A stretch of 64,000 bases of DNA from Symsagittifera roscoffensis (lineage: Eukaryota; Xenacoelomorpha; Acoela; Convolutidae): positions 28,541,254 through 28,605,253 of the forward strand of contig NC_087065.1 in assembly GCF_963678635.1 (NCBI RefSeq), written 5' to 3'. Positions 11,488 through 25,492 of the stretch are shown here, piece by piece (position 1 is the stretch's first letter; every line of letters begins with the position of its first letter). Under the pieces are notes generated by a model. It worked only from the letters and a program-made list of their open reading frames with translations. It ran no database searches and was not told where the DNA came from. The translations under genes and the position numbers were made by a program.

Positions 11488-11744
11488 GGAAGGCGACGAT
11501 ACTTGTAACTGATAGCTCAGACTTCGTGCGTACCTCTAAGTCCTTGTTTGGATCCGATGTAATAATAGAATATTTTAATCAAACTTAAACAACTGAAATA
11601 CACAATAATTTACGTAACCATAAATAACACTTTCCTGTAAACTTCTCAAATTTTTTTAGTTTTTGTTCTATCCTTGGTATAAAGTTTCAATTTAGAAATA
11701 TTTTCCCAAATCTGAAATGTCAGTTTTTTTGAATTTTAGCCATG
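11488..11744. other. No gene seen
   Basis: AT-rich tail after the SGNH frame, up to the 3' end of the left Penelope-like copy. Confidence 0.5.
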
Positions 11745-11939
11745 TTATAAATGGACTATAATTTCAGTGTTGATTCCCGGCTCCTGAATTCATCGCGTGT
11801 GTTGATTATCTGCCTTTCCCTCTAAATATGCAAAATCTCTAGTGTGAGTAGCTTCTGAGTGTTGGATCTTTGGTGTATAATCTCTGACTTCAGCTCAGCA
11901 GTACCGCCTACCTCCTTATTAGATTCTAACACGTGGCTG

Positions 11940-12212
11940 CCCTACTGGGGAGTCTCTTTGCAGTGTTCATCGACCCTCGTGGCTAAATGTCGGACTGTCT
12001 GGCCGACATAGGTGGAGTTACATCCACTACATGTGAGCTCTGGATCTCAGTTCACGAGCAAAAGAGGGTTTGAGGGATGGCAAGCATGTTTTCACTATTT
12101 TTGTGGTAAAAAGTTTTCGTGCCCCGGGTATTTGCCGAACCTTTGGAGCAAACAATTGAGATGGATTGCCTCGATATTTCATTTTAAAAATTAGGCTGAT
12201 TCTTTCGACCAT
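11940..12212 (-). pseudogene. GIY-YIG endonuclease domain of Penelope-like copy A
   Basis: On the minus strand CSGCNSTYVGQTVRHLATRV is readable around 12035-11970. It has the Tyr pair, the YVG turn and the conserved Arg of GIY-YIG nucleases. The lead-in ARKLFTTKIVKTCLPSLKPS (frame 12212-12027) is separated from it by a small deletion. This domain nicks the target in Penelope-like elements. Frameshifted, so non-functional. Confidence 0.85.
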
Positions 12213-12475
12213 CTATCATTTCTCAGTTCTGATGCCGTCACCTCCAAAATTTTTTCCACCTCAATAATCTTGTTAAGAGCTTCAAACACTACCCTGTCCG
12301 GCCAATTTTTCGGATATTTATTTTGAATCCATTGTTTTTGATTTTTTTTTCCAAGGAACGGTCAAAGTTTTCCCTTGTTCAGGTACTTCTGAAAATTCTA
12401 TGAATCGTCCCTTCAAAAGCGCTTCTTTTTTATTGCAAAGGTGCGCAACCTCTAAAATTTAGAATGGTGCCGGTA

Positions 12476-13170
12476 TCAGTGGATTTTTAGTACCACCCTC
12501 AGGCGACTTTTTTTTCCTGAGTCCACGTTGACATTTAAATCCAAAAAAGTCAAATTACCATTACTATCAAGTTCTTCTATGGTGAACTGCAAGTTTGGAA
12601 GCGATTTATTGGCAGCTTCGAAGACTACCCCAGGATCACCCTTGACATTTCTAATTATGTCGTCCACATATCTTAGAAAAACTTTAACATCATTCTCAGT
12701 CCGATCTGCTTCTTGTTGTTTGTTGCAGGTCATGCAAAACCATACTGTTTCAGCGATGTCTGCGTATTCTGATTCCGATATGTTTCCTAAATGGTACCAA
12801 CTCAAACAAGCTTTGCATTCTACCCCTTTAGTTCTATATGTCACCTCTTTCTGACATCCTGTGCCGACTTCCTTGTTATCCTCATTTAGCACAGTCAAGT
12901 TTGGTACTTCTTTCATTAATGCAGTTTCGTAATCTTTGAGCCACAAATTTGTCAGTGCTACTGCAAGGGAGGCGCCCATTGCTGAACTGTGTTTTTGTAC
13001 ATATTACAAACCACTGCATTTAAAGTGTACTTTACTCACTGACAAATTTAGTAGTTTTTTCATAGTTTTGCGAGATATTTCCGGAGGATTGATTTGCTCA
13101 TATAATCTCATCAGGGCTATTTCAACAGCTTCCTTGAGCGAGATATTTGTGTATAAAAAAATAAGAACTT
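12476..13170 (-). pseudogene. Penelope-like reverse transcriptase with internal PHD-like finger
   Basis: On the minus strand the piece LFTNISLKEAVEIAL (from about 13165) precedes the open frame 12979-12476. That frame starts at the PLE motif MGASLAVALTNLWLKDYE and has the catalytic box FLRYVDDIIR (YVDD at 12659-12670), then LQFTIEELDSNGNLTFLDL. These are typical of Penelope RT. Between the two motifs, residues 39-87 (12719-12865) form a Cys-rich insert, CKACLSWYH followed by WFCMTC, which has the spacing of a PHD finger with two of its eight ligands lost. A stop near 13008 separates the first piece. Confidence 0.85.
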
Positions 13171-13428
13171 GATAGTATTGGTAATTTGGTCTTTTCGAAT
13201 TTAACTGTCAACGTGGACTCAGGAAAAAAGTTATTGAAGGGACGGTCTATAGGGTTTTGAGAAGTACCTCAACATGGGAAACTTTTGACCGGGCATTGGA
13301 AAAAAAATCGGAAACAATGGATTGAGAATCATTATCCGATGAATTGGTCTGACAGGTAAGTGTTTAAAACTCTTAAAAGATTCTTGAGTGAAAGATAGTC
13401 TTAGAGGTAGCGGCATCAGAACCGAGAA

Positions 13429-13746
13429 ATGATAAATTGTTCAAGGAATCACCCTCCTTTTTTTACAATGCAATATCCAGGCAATCCACCTCAACTGTTA
13501 GCTGCAAAAGTGAGGCAAACATCCGGGGCACAAGTAATTTTTACAACAAGAAAAATGAAAACATGCTTGCCATCCCTCAAAACTTCCTCTGCTCATGAAC
13601 TGAGATCCAAAGTGGAGTATAAGCTTACATGTAGTGGATGTAACTCCACGTATGTAGGCCAGACAGTCCGACATTTAGCCACGAGGGTCGATGAACACCG
13701 CAAAGGGGACTCCCCAGTAGGGCAACCACTTGATAGAATCTTATAA
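13429..13746 (+). pseudogene. GIY-YIG endonuclease domain of Penelope-like copy B
   Basis: The open frame contains TRKMKTCLPSLKTSSAHEL, then YKLTCSGCNSTYVGQTVRHL and ATRVDEH. These are the GIY-YIG fold landmarks: paired Tyr, Gly, catalytic Arg and the EH segment. Upstream Cys residues (LTCSGC) fit the CCHH-like finger found before this domain in Penelope-like elements. The frame is cut off upstream by the 5' truncation and ends at 13746, shortly after the core, while sister sequence remains alignable to about 13915. Confidence 0.88.
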
Positions 13747-14019
13747 GGAGGTAGGCGGTACTGCTGAGCTGAAGTCAGAGATTACACACCAAAGAGCCAA
13801 CACTCAGAAGCTACTCGCACTAGAGGTTTTGCATATTTGGAGGAAGAGGCCGAGAATCAACACACGCGATGAATTCAGGAGCCGGGAATTAACATTGAAA
13901 TTATAGTCCATGTAGTCCGTAATTACAGTTTTTTAAATTTGATCGGTCAAAAAAAACTTTAGAGCATTTAACATGATTCTCAATTTTCAGATCTTTGATC
14001 GTTTCGTAAATACTGTAAA

Positions 14020-14086
14020 GAAACTTTTAATCCTGATGATGCACAAAATGTGCGAAAACGTTTGAATTAACGTTTTAAAATTCTTA
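14020..14086 (+). ncRNA. Hammerhead-type self-cleaving ribozyme at the PLE 3' end (copy B)
   Basis: The core CTGATGA at 14033-14039 is followed by a 4-bp stem II (GCAC 14041-14044, loop AAAAT, GTGC 14050-14053), then GAAA at 14054-14057. A short stem III (ACGTT ... AACGT) comes next. This is the order of a type I hammerhead. Hammerhead motifs are established at the ends of Penelope-like elements (Cervera and de la Pena). Stem I pairing right next to the core is poor, so this copy may be inactive. Confidence 0.75.
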
Positions 14087-14589
14087 TATTAGTGTATAAA
14101 CTGTTTACATCTAGGGAGATTATACTCTCATCAGAGTCCAATTCTGTTTGCTCCAAGTTCTCCCTGGCCATATGAGTGTTCGTTTCTATGTTTGCCCCCT
14201 CAGTTTTATCAAAGTATTTTGCCAATGTTTCAATTTAGCCTAATTGTTGTGATAAACTTATTAAATAGATTTGTTATGTTTGATGTTTGTGCCTGTATGT
14301 GGAGCGCCCTCTGAGGGATTTTAGAGACAGGTCTGTCAAGTGGCTTTCTGAGGGGAGGTGGGAAACTGGAACTGGCTTGAGGAGTCTGGTGGTGCGCCGC
14401 TGGATCTACTGAGCTCGGGTGAGATTGTTCCTTGTTTTTGATTTTTATAATTCGATTTTAAAATTTAAATTAATTTAGTTTTATTTTATTTGCTGATTTG
14501 TAAAATTCCCACTAACCGCTTATCATGAGTTAGTTCAGTCCCCTAAAGTCCAGTCAAAATCTTTTTTTTTACCTTTATGCTGCGTCAAG
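14087..14589. other. Spacer / probable 5' untranslated region of the next retroelement
   Basis: No reading frame of note. GC content rises around 14300-14420, and the sequence leads straight into the PHD-coding frame at 14590, so much of it is likely the 5' leader of that element. Confidence 0.4.
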
Positions 14590-14955
14590 ATGAGGAAAAA
14601 CAACAAAGAGTGTACAAGCAAAGATTGCTTAAAACCTTCAGGACTGATAAATTGGATTAGATGTGATTGTTGTTCTAGTTGGTATCATATCAGTTGTGTA
14701 AATATTTCTCTTAGCGACTCTAAGAAAACCCAATGGTTTCAGTGTCCTTTATGCGTTGATGTAAAATCTGTTAATAAAGCAACAATAGGTAATGATTTAG
14801 TGCCAGACAATTATGTTAATACAGCCATCTCAAATGTCCGAGTACTCAAGAGAGTACCAAAAGACTCGCGTGTTCCCTTGGCGGAAAGTCTGTCGGACAA
14901 AATAAATGACATCGTACACGATGTAGAAGATGTTCAAAATGGCTATTTTTTTTAA
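14590..14955 (+). pseudogene. N-terminal PHD finger of the retroelement
   Basis: An ATG at 14590 opens 121 codons. Residues about 8-56 show a C4HC3 zinc finger: CTSKDC, RCDCCSSWYHISC, WFQCPLC. The ligands are all present, though the first pair is spaced by four rather than two residues. PHD fingers usually read histone tails or bind other proteins, so one on a retroelement protein could guide it to chromatin; that is inference. The frame ends at 14955 and a second frame starts nine bases later, so the PHD was probably fused to RT in the intact element. Confidence 0.75.
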
Positions 14956-14963
14956 CGTCGTTC

Positions 14964-16200
14964 TTGTTTTTTTTGGAGCAACCGAAAAGAAGTGGACGCA
15001 AACAGTCCACAAGCATGAGTTCTTTGATAAATGAAAAAATTCGAGCAAATGACGTGTCACTTCCAAAACCCCATCCCCAAGTTTCAAGCCCGCCTCTGAG
15101 TGACCTCGAGCAGAGAATAAAGTTAATAAGTAGTAAGCTCGATGAAGGAAATGTAAAGGGAGGAATAAGGCTTGCTGCTTTGGATGACAAAATAGCTCTT
15201 TTTTCAACTGTTAACTATCAAAAATTGTTGTCTAAGCACCCGCAGCGAGCCAAATTTGCAGCTCCAAATCCAGGAAAGTTGGATAGTTTTTTCGTAACCG
15301 ATTTCGACCTATACAAAGCGATAATGTCCTTTGCAAACGGAGCAGCAGCAGGTCCTGATAAAATAGTTCCTCAAATTTTCAAAGATCTTGTTAGTAAGTC
15401 GAATGGCAGTGCAGAACTTAATTTTCTGAAATCGCTTACTAAGCTGATAAACCTCATTGGAGATGTCAAAATACCCGAACTACTAAGACCTTTCTTTTTT
15501 GGCGCAAAGCTTATCGCCCTCATAAAGATAGACGGAGGGTTGAGACCGATTGCCATAGGCAACACGCTGGCTGAGACGTATCGCGTCTAAATGCGCTGGA
15601 AGCAAGACACTCTCAGAGCGAAATTTTTTTTTCGGAAACGTACAGGTAGGATGCGGTAACAAAAGAGGAGCAGAAATAGCTGCGCACTCGTTTCGAAACC
15701 TAATTGAACGCGACGACAATCCAAAATGCTCTGTTCTTTTAAAACTAGATTTTAAGAATGCCTTTAACTCTTTAAGCAGAGAAACAATGCTGAATCATGT
15801 TTATTCAAATCGCCCCGTATGGTATTGCCCCCATTGCGCGTATAGTAAATCTAGTTACCTTTTTTACGGAAGCTCTGTCATAATGTCAGAAGACGGAACT
15901 CAGCAAGGTGATCCTGAAGCCCCACCCCTTTTTGCGGAAACAATTCATACACTAGTCAAACCATTGGAGTCGAAAAATAACATTTGGTATTTTGATGATG
16001 AGAATTTAGCTGACGACTATACGGTGGTACTCCGGGACCTTAAAAACATTCTGAAATCGGAACAAATTTACGGCCTGAGCTTAAACACTGAGAAGTGTGA
16101 ACTTTGTTTTTTGGGACCGACTACTAGTACACAGTATAATTCAATTTTAATACAATTTCGAAAAATATGCCCCAAAATAAAAATAAAAACAAAAGAATAA
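14964..16200 (+). pseudogene. Reverse transcriptase of the PHD/REL retroelement, frameshifted
   Basis: The first frame (14964-15590) holds the fingers: YKAIMSFANGAAAGPDKIVP, then FFFGAKLIALIKIDGGLRPI and IAIGNTLAETYRV. The second frame (from about 15592 to 16200) has VLLKLDFKNAFNSLSRE with the first catalytic Asp, GTQQGDPEAPPLFAETIH, and the YFDDENLADD box with the Asp pair near 15990. One frameshift near 15590 separates them and the frame stops at 16200. The LKLDFKNAFN and QQGDP motifs are those of the broad non-LTR RT group. Confidence 0.88.
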
Positions 16201-16792
16201 CTCCTCATTTTAGGATCTCCAATCGGCAAAATTGCCGAAATTGCTCGACGAAAAAATTAAGGAGCTTGAAAAAATCTCGGATGTCATTGACAAAATAGAC
16301 GCCCATTATGGTTTTACCTCCTGAAAAATTGCTTTAGCATGCCATAACTCCCATATTTTTTGCGTACGAGCCCTTGTTTTTTGCAAAATGATTTTTTGGA
16401 ACGCTACGATAATTACTAAGAAATTCGTTATGCAAAGTCACCATGAAAATGGATGATAACCAGTTTTTACAAGCAATTCTCCCAGCAGCCAAAGGTGGTT
16501 TGGGCGTTTTTTCCGCTCGTCTACTCGCTTTACCCGCTTTCTTAGCCTCAGCAGTGGGAGCAAAAGATGCCTTGAGCGAAATCTTTGGTTTGGAGCATGT
16601 GGATGGAACCTATGATGATGCGCTTAAGCGGTGGTTTGATCTTGGAAAAAGTGAAATGGCTCCGAAAAATGAAATCCAAAAAAATTGGACGGAGCCAATT
16701 TCTGACAGCGAAACTGGAGACTGATTTTACGACTCGAACCAACGGACGTAAAAAGGTTCAACGCGTTCCAAGATAGATTTGGCTCCCAATGA
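16201..16792 (+). pseudogene. RT thumb / linker region of the retroelement
   Basis: The frame 16443-16724 reads AKGGLGVFSARLLALPAFLA and later WFDLGKSEMAPKNEIQKNW. It links RT and endonuclease. The flanks on both sides are frameshifted; no catalytic motif is expected here. Confidence 0.65.
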
Positions 16793-17350
16793 TTGAACGT
16801 CATCCCGTGCAAAAATTTAAGATTAAAACTGTCGAACGAACAACTCAGAATTGCGATAGGACTTCGATTAGGATCAAAAATATGCGAACGGCATAAATGC
16901 GTGTGCGGAAAAGACGTTACCGAGGATGGTTGGCATGGTCTTTCTTGCCTCAAAAGTGCAGGGAGAATCTCTAGGCATTCAAACCTGAATGCCCTTATAA
17001 AGCAGAGTCTACCATCTACTCACATTTCGTCTGTTTTAGAACCACGACACCTCTACAGGACCGATCAGAAGCGACCAGACGGTTTGACGCTCGTTCCATG
17101 GGCTGATGGTTAGCAGCTCTTGTGGGATGTAACGGTAGTAGACTCCTTAGCTCCTTGTAGGATTAATGCCGGGTCTGTTTGTAACCCTGGTACGGCTGCC
17201 GCTGAAGCGGAAGAGCGAAAAATTGACGAGTATAAAGATCTTGTAGATGATGGATATCTTTTTCAACCGCTAGCTTTTGAAATTCAGGGCGCGGCCGGCC
17301 CCAGCACAGTAGTTTTTTTGAGCAAGCTTTGTAAGAACCTAAGCATATGC
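16793..17350 (+). pseudogene. CCHC knuckle and restriction-like endonuclease domain
   Basis: CERHKCVCGKDVTEDGWHGL followed by SCLKSAGRISRHS gives the Cys-Cys-His-Cys knuckle that precedes REL endonucleases in R2-like elements. KRPDGLTLVPWADG and LLWDVTVVDSLAP then give the PD..D active-site pattern (Asp in RPDG and Asp in WDVT). A stop at 17113 falls between the two halves of the site. The domain continues as FQPLAFEIQGAAGPSTVVFL until the nested insertion at 17351. Confidence 0.82.
17339..17350. repeat. Target-site duplication, left copy (CTAAGCATATGC)
   Basis: The same 12 bases occur at 18015-18026. In both places they read L-S-I-C in the element's frame, so removing the 676 bases between the copies restores an uninterrupted coding order across the junction. 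This shows the 664-bp insert arrived later. Confidence 0.93.
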
Positions 17351-17842
17351 TAAGAATTTTTTAAAATTGTTAATTCAAACGTTTTCGCACATTTTGTGCA
17401 TCGTCAGGATATAAAGTTTTTTATTTACAATAAAATGATCAAAGATCATGTATGAAATTCAAAAAGAACATGTTAGAAATTTTTAACCAATCACATTCTT
17501 ACATCTGTTATTACGTAATCATTATTTCATCGATTATGACAATTTCCATACTTTTTTGTTACTTGAGTCATAATTTTTCGATTTGATGTTTTATCCAAAC
17601 TGACATGTCAGTTTATTTTTTCAAAAATTGCAATTTTAGTCATGTTTAAACATGTACTATAATTTTAATGTCAGCTCCCTGCTCCTGAACTCCTCGCGCG
17701 TGTTAATTCTGGGGCGTTCTTTCCAAATATGTAAGGCCTCCAGAGTGAGGAGTTTCTGTATGTTACTTGATTGATCTATAATCTCAGTCTTAAGCTCAGC
17801 GCTCTTACCATCCCTGTCACATTCTCTCAAATATTGCCCTAC
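17351..17842 (-). mobile_element. Penelope-like element, copy C (minus strand, nested, 5' truncated)
   Basis: Minus-strand 3' end of the same Penelope-like family: its terminus is the same AAATTCTTA-type end as copy B (reverse at 17351). It runs right through a hammerhead core (17372-17412), the 3' untranslated region and the end of the GIY-YIG region near 17840. There the sequence switches to ALG6. It is more diverged from copies A and B than they are from each other, so it is another subfamily. Confidence 0.9.
17372..17412 (-). ncRNA. Hammerhead-type ribozyme core in PLE copy C
   Basis: Read on the minus strand: CTGACGA (17402-17408), GCAC-AAAAT-GTGC stem-loop, then GAAA. The one core difference from copy B (C for T) falls at the variable position of CUGANGA, and stem II is unchanged, which is what selection on structure would leave. 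Stem III is imperfect. Confidence 0.72.
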
Positions 17843-18005
17843 TGGCGACTATGAGGCTCAGAGACATTGGATGGAACTGTCTGTCAATCTTCCCTTCTCT
17901 GAAATTTATAAGAGCGGGTCTCAAAACAACTTGTCTTATTGGGGCGTTGATTATCCTCCTCTGACGGTTTACCACAGCTTTATCTTGGGAAAAGTGAAGC
18001 AGAAT
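17843..18005 (+). pseudogene. 163-bp exact copy of ALG6 coding sequence carried by the nested PLE
   Basis: Identical by eye over 163 bases to 18722-18884 of ALG6. At the left junction both partners share TGG (17843-17845). The right end is followed by about nine bases (TTTTTTGGG-like) and then the target-site duplication. It reads as [19 protein letters not shown] and so on in one frame, and fuses by chance with the retroelement tail to make a 94-codon frame (17871-18155). It is not an ALG6 gene. Confidence 0.95.
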
Positions 18006-18014
18006 TTTTTTGGG

Positions 18015-18155
18015 CTAAGCATATGCACTGAGGAACCCAGAGCAGGCAGCTTTCTAAAACAGAGAATCTCCCTGGCAATACAGATTGCGAACGCCGCTTG
18101 CGTACTGGGAACAATAAATGACAAAATAACTTTCGACGAAATTTTTTACTTGTAA
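18015..18155 (+). pseudogene. C-terminal tail of the REL retroelement, right of the nested insertion
   Basis: [20 protein letters not shown] then [13 protein letters not shown] is the conserved end of this retroelement protein. It is separated from the rest of the endonuclease domain (ending at 17350) by the nested insert. It terminates at 18155. Confidence 0.85.
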
Positions 18156-18594
18156 CACTTGTATATTATATTATCTCGTGTCGAGTTGCGCGTTCTCATT
18201 GAAGAAACGTAACCCGTATCGATTTTAATTGAAAATGACTTAAACACTTGTCATCTTCTTTTATCATTCTCACTTCCATATCTAAAAAATTCCAAGGATT
18301 TTGACTGGAATACATGATGAAGGGACTCATGACTGTAACCTCGGTTACTATGATACTTTTGACCTTCTGATTACCCAGTGAAATAAAAAAAATGTTTTAA
18401 TCTATGATTATTAATGAATAAAGTCTTTCTGTTACTTTTTTTGGGCTTAATAACTGGATTCAGTGTTCTTCTCCTTTGCACTGAATCGGTGTTACTTCGC
18501 AGTTAATAGCTGGAAAGGAAAAAGAAGGTCTGGTCATCAGAGGCGAAGGCGTAATCAGGCAGTCGGTACATAACCTGCTTGACATCAATTTCAG
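18156..18594. other. Retroelement 3' tail and ALG6 upstream region
   Basis: No reading frame. The first part is probably the 3' untranslated region of the retroelement. The last part must contain the ALG6 promoter or, if trans-spliced, outron. TTTCAG at 18589-18594 is a good splice acceptor five bases before the ALG6 ATG. Confidence 0.5.
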
Positions 18595-18599
18595 AGAGA

Positions 18600-20063
18600 A
18601 TGCTTCATTCAGTTGATTATGGAATTGGAGCTGAAGAGTTAGCCGTTGCAACGCTTGCGTTACTAATTTCTTGTATCCTTTCGTGCTCAAATTATTCTGG
18701 ACTCAATAATCCGCCTCAGTTTGGCGACTATGAGGCTCAGAGACATTGGATGGAACTGTCTGTCAATCTTCCCTTCTCTGAAATTTATAAGAGCGGGTCT
18801 CAAAACAACTTGTCTTATTGGGGCGTTGATTATCCTCCTCTGACGGTTTACCACAGCTTTATCTTGGGAAAAGTGAAGCAGAATATAAATGCAGATTGGG
18901 TCGAATTGCAGCAATCAGTTGGCTACCAAAGTTACGGTCATAAGTTTTTCATGCGGTCCTCGGTGATTATTTGTTGGTTTTTCATCTATCTTCCGGCAAG
19001 TTTTCTCTTTTCGTCAAAGTTAAAAAATAAAGCTTTCGTAAACGGTTTGCTTTTGCTTAACCCTGGACTTCTTTTAATTGACAATGCTCATTTTCAATAT
19101 AATGCTGTAAGTCTTGGGTTCTTTATTCTCTGTGTCAACTTTTTAATAGTTAATAAAGTAGTATTTGGTTCGATTTGTTTTTGTTTGGCTCTCAATTATA
19201 AACAAATGGAATTGTACCATTCGCTCCCCATTTTTTGTTATTTGTTATCTTTTTGCTGTGAAAGAAGTGTTAAGCATTTTTTCATCCAGTTTACTAAACT
19301 TTCATCAACTGTCTTGATATCGTTTGCTTTGTTATGGCTGCCTTATCTAGAAAGTAAAGAGTCAGTGCAACAGGTAATTAACCGTTTGTTTCCTCTCAAT
19401 CGAGGACTCTTTGAAGACAAAGTTGCTAATTTATGGTGTACTCTAAACAACGTTGTTAAAATAAGGTTAATCTTTGATCGGTCACATCTAACCATTCTGA
19501 GCGCATTGGTTACCCTGTTTGCCAGTCTTCCTTCGTGCTTACTTGTGTTCAAAAAGCGGAGTTTGGAAAACTTTTTTCTCAGTCTAGCTTCAACATCTTT
19601 GTCGTTTTACTTATTCTCTTATCAAGTGCACGAAAAATCGATTCTTTTATTTTGCATTCCTTTGATCTTTCTCTCTAACCAGTTGAATGGAAATATTCTC
19701 ATACATTATTTATCAATTTGCTCGCTGAGCATGTGTCATCTATATGCGAAAGACGAGTTTCTCCTAGCCGGAATAACTTACACTGTATTGTTCTCAGTAA
19801 TGTTTCATTATTTCCAGTCTTCAATCAAAACTCATAGATCTAGAGCAGAACACAAGTCATTCATAATAGTGTCGTGGTCAGGATTTCTGGCAATCGTATC
19901 TCTGATAGCCTTTGCACCACCTCCTAGGAAATTGCCCGATATCTATGTGGTGCTTTTATGTGGTTTTTCATTCCTGCATTTCTTTATTTTTTATTTGTCT
20001 ACTTTGGTAATGGTCGTGCAGCGTTTCAAATTTGGTATCAAGAGAGTTAATAAAACTAATTAA
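18600..20063 (+). CDS. ALG6: ALG6, dolichyl-P-Glc:Man9GlcNAc2-PP-dolichol alpha-1,3-glucosyltransferase
   Basis: An intronless 487-codon frame, close to the family's usual ~500. It adds the first glucose to the lipid-linked N-glycan precursor in the ER membrane. [12 protein letters not shown] (Asp43) is the first-loop motif with the catalytic acidic residue of ALG6/ALG8 GT-C enzymes. [17 protein letters not shown], then DNAHFQYNAVSLGF, LALNYKQMELY and YQVHEKSILL are further family blocks. DNAHFQYN favours ALG6 over ALG8 but does not prove it. About ten hydrophobic segments are spread through the protein, the first at residues 13-30. I chose ATG 18600; the frame is open to a TTG at 18579, but a TTTCAG acceptor lies at 18589-18594. 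The 3' neighbour HP1 starts 132 bp downstream. Full length without introns suggests intron loss or a retrocopy that became the working gene. Confidence 0.95.
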   Translation: MLHSVDYGIGAEELAVATLALLISCILSCSNYSGLNNPPQFGDYEAQRHWMELSVNLPFSEIYKSGSQNNLSYWGVDYPPLTVYHSFILGKVKQNINADWVELQQSVGYQSYGHKFFMRSSVIICWFFIYLPASFLFSSKLKNKAFVNGLLLLNPGLLLIDNAHFQYNAVSLGFFILCVNFLIVNKVVFGSICFCLALNYKQMELYHSLPIFCYLLSFCCERSVKHFFIQFTKLSSTVLISFALLWLPYLESKESVQQVINRLFPLNRGLFEDKVANLWCTLNNVVKIRLIFDRSHLTILSALVTLFASLPSCLLVFKKRSLENFFLSLASTSLSFYLFSYQVHEKSILLFCIPLIFLSNQLNGNILIHYLSICSLSMCHLYAKDEFLLAGITYTVLFSVMFHYFQSSIKTHRSRAEHKSFIIVSWSGFLAIVSLIAFAPPPRKLPDIYVVLLCGFSFLHFFIFYLSTLVMVVQRFKFGIKRVNKTN

Positions 20064-20195
20064 CTTGTTAAATCAAATTACAGCATATTGAAATCTATAT
20101 TAGAACTAAACAAGTTAAAGATGAGTGATTCCATAATTTTAATGACTGATCTATAATTTTGAATCAATGATTTTGCGTGCTGTTTTGAGATATAT

Positions 20196-25492
<5,297 letters not shown>

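Larger units (their letters stand above)
11745..13185 (-). mobile_element. Penelope-like element, copy A (minus strand, 5' truncated)
   Basis: On the minus strand the order is an RT fragment (13170 down to 12476), a decayed linker, then the GIY-YIG domain and 3' region down to about 11745. The 3' region (11760-12110) is about 85-90 percent identical by eye to the reverse complement of 13590-13920 (copy B). It meets copy B head to head near 13186. The hammerhead-bearing 3' end seen in the other copies is missing here. Confidence 0.9.
13187..14086 (+). mobile_element. Penelope-like element, copy B (plus strand, 5' truncated)
   Basis: Starts abruptly inside the RT C-terminus (GTCAACGTGGACTCAGG, also present in copy A near 12515-12531 in reverse) and runs through GIY-YIG to a 3' end at AAATTCTTA (14086). 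The 3' terminus is set by comparison with nested copy C, which ends at the same bases before its target-site duplication. Only about 900 bp of the element remain. Confidence 0.9.
14590..18155 (+). mobile_element. PHD-RT-restriction-like-endonuclease retroelement, with nested insertion
   Basis: Parts in order: a PHD finger (14590), RT in two frames (14964 and 15592), a thumb-like region (16443), a CCHC knuckle plus REL-type endonuclease (16793-17350), and the C-terminal tail after the nested insertion (18015-18155). This is the R2/CRE/NeSL-like architecture of target-primed non-LTR elements, but I cannot place the clade. There are at least five frameshifts or stops besides the insertion at 17351-18014. 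Confidence 0.85.

Noticed and set aside
17871-18155. A second ALG6 gene or ALG6 fusion protein
   Set aside because: It is a chance joining of a 163-bp ALG6 fragment with the tail of a retroelement; the target-site duplication shows how it formed.
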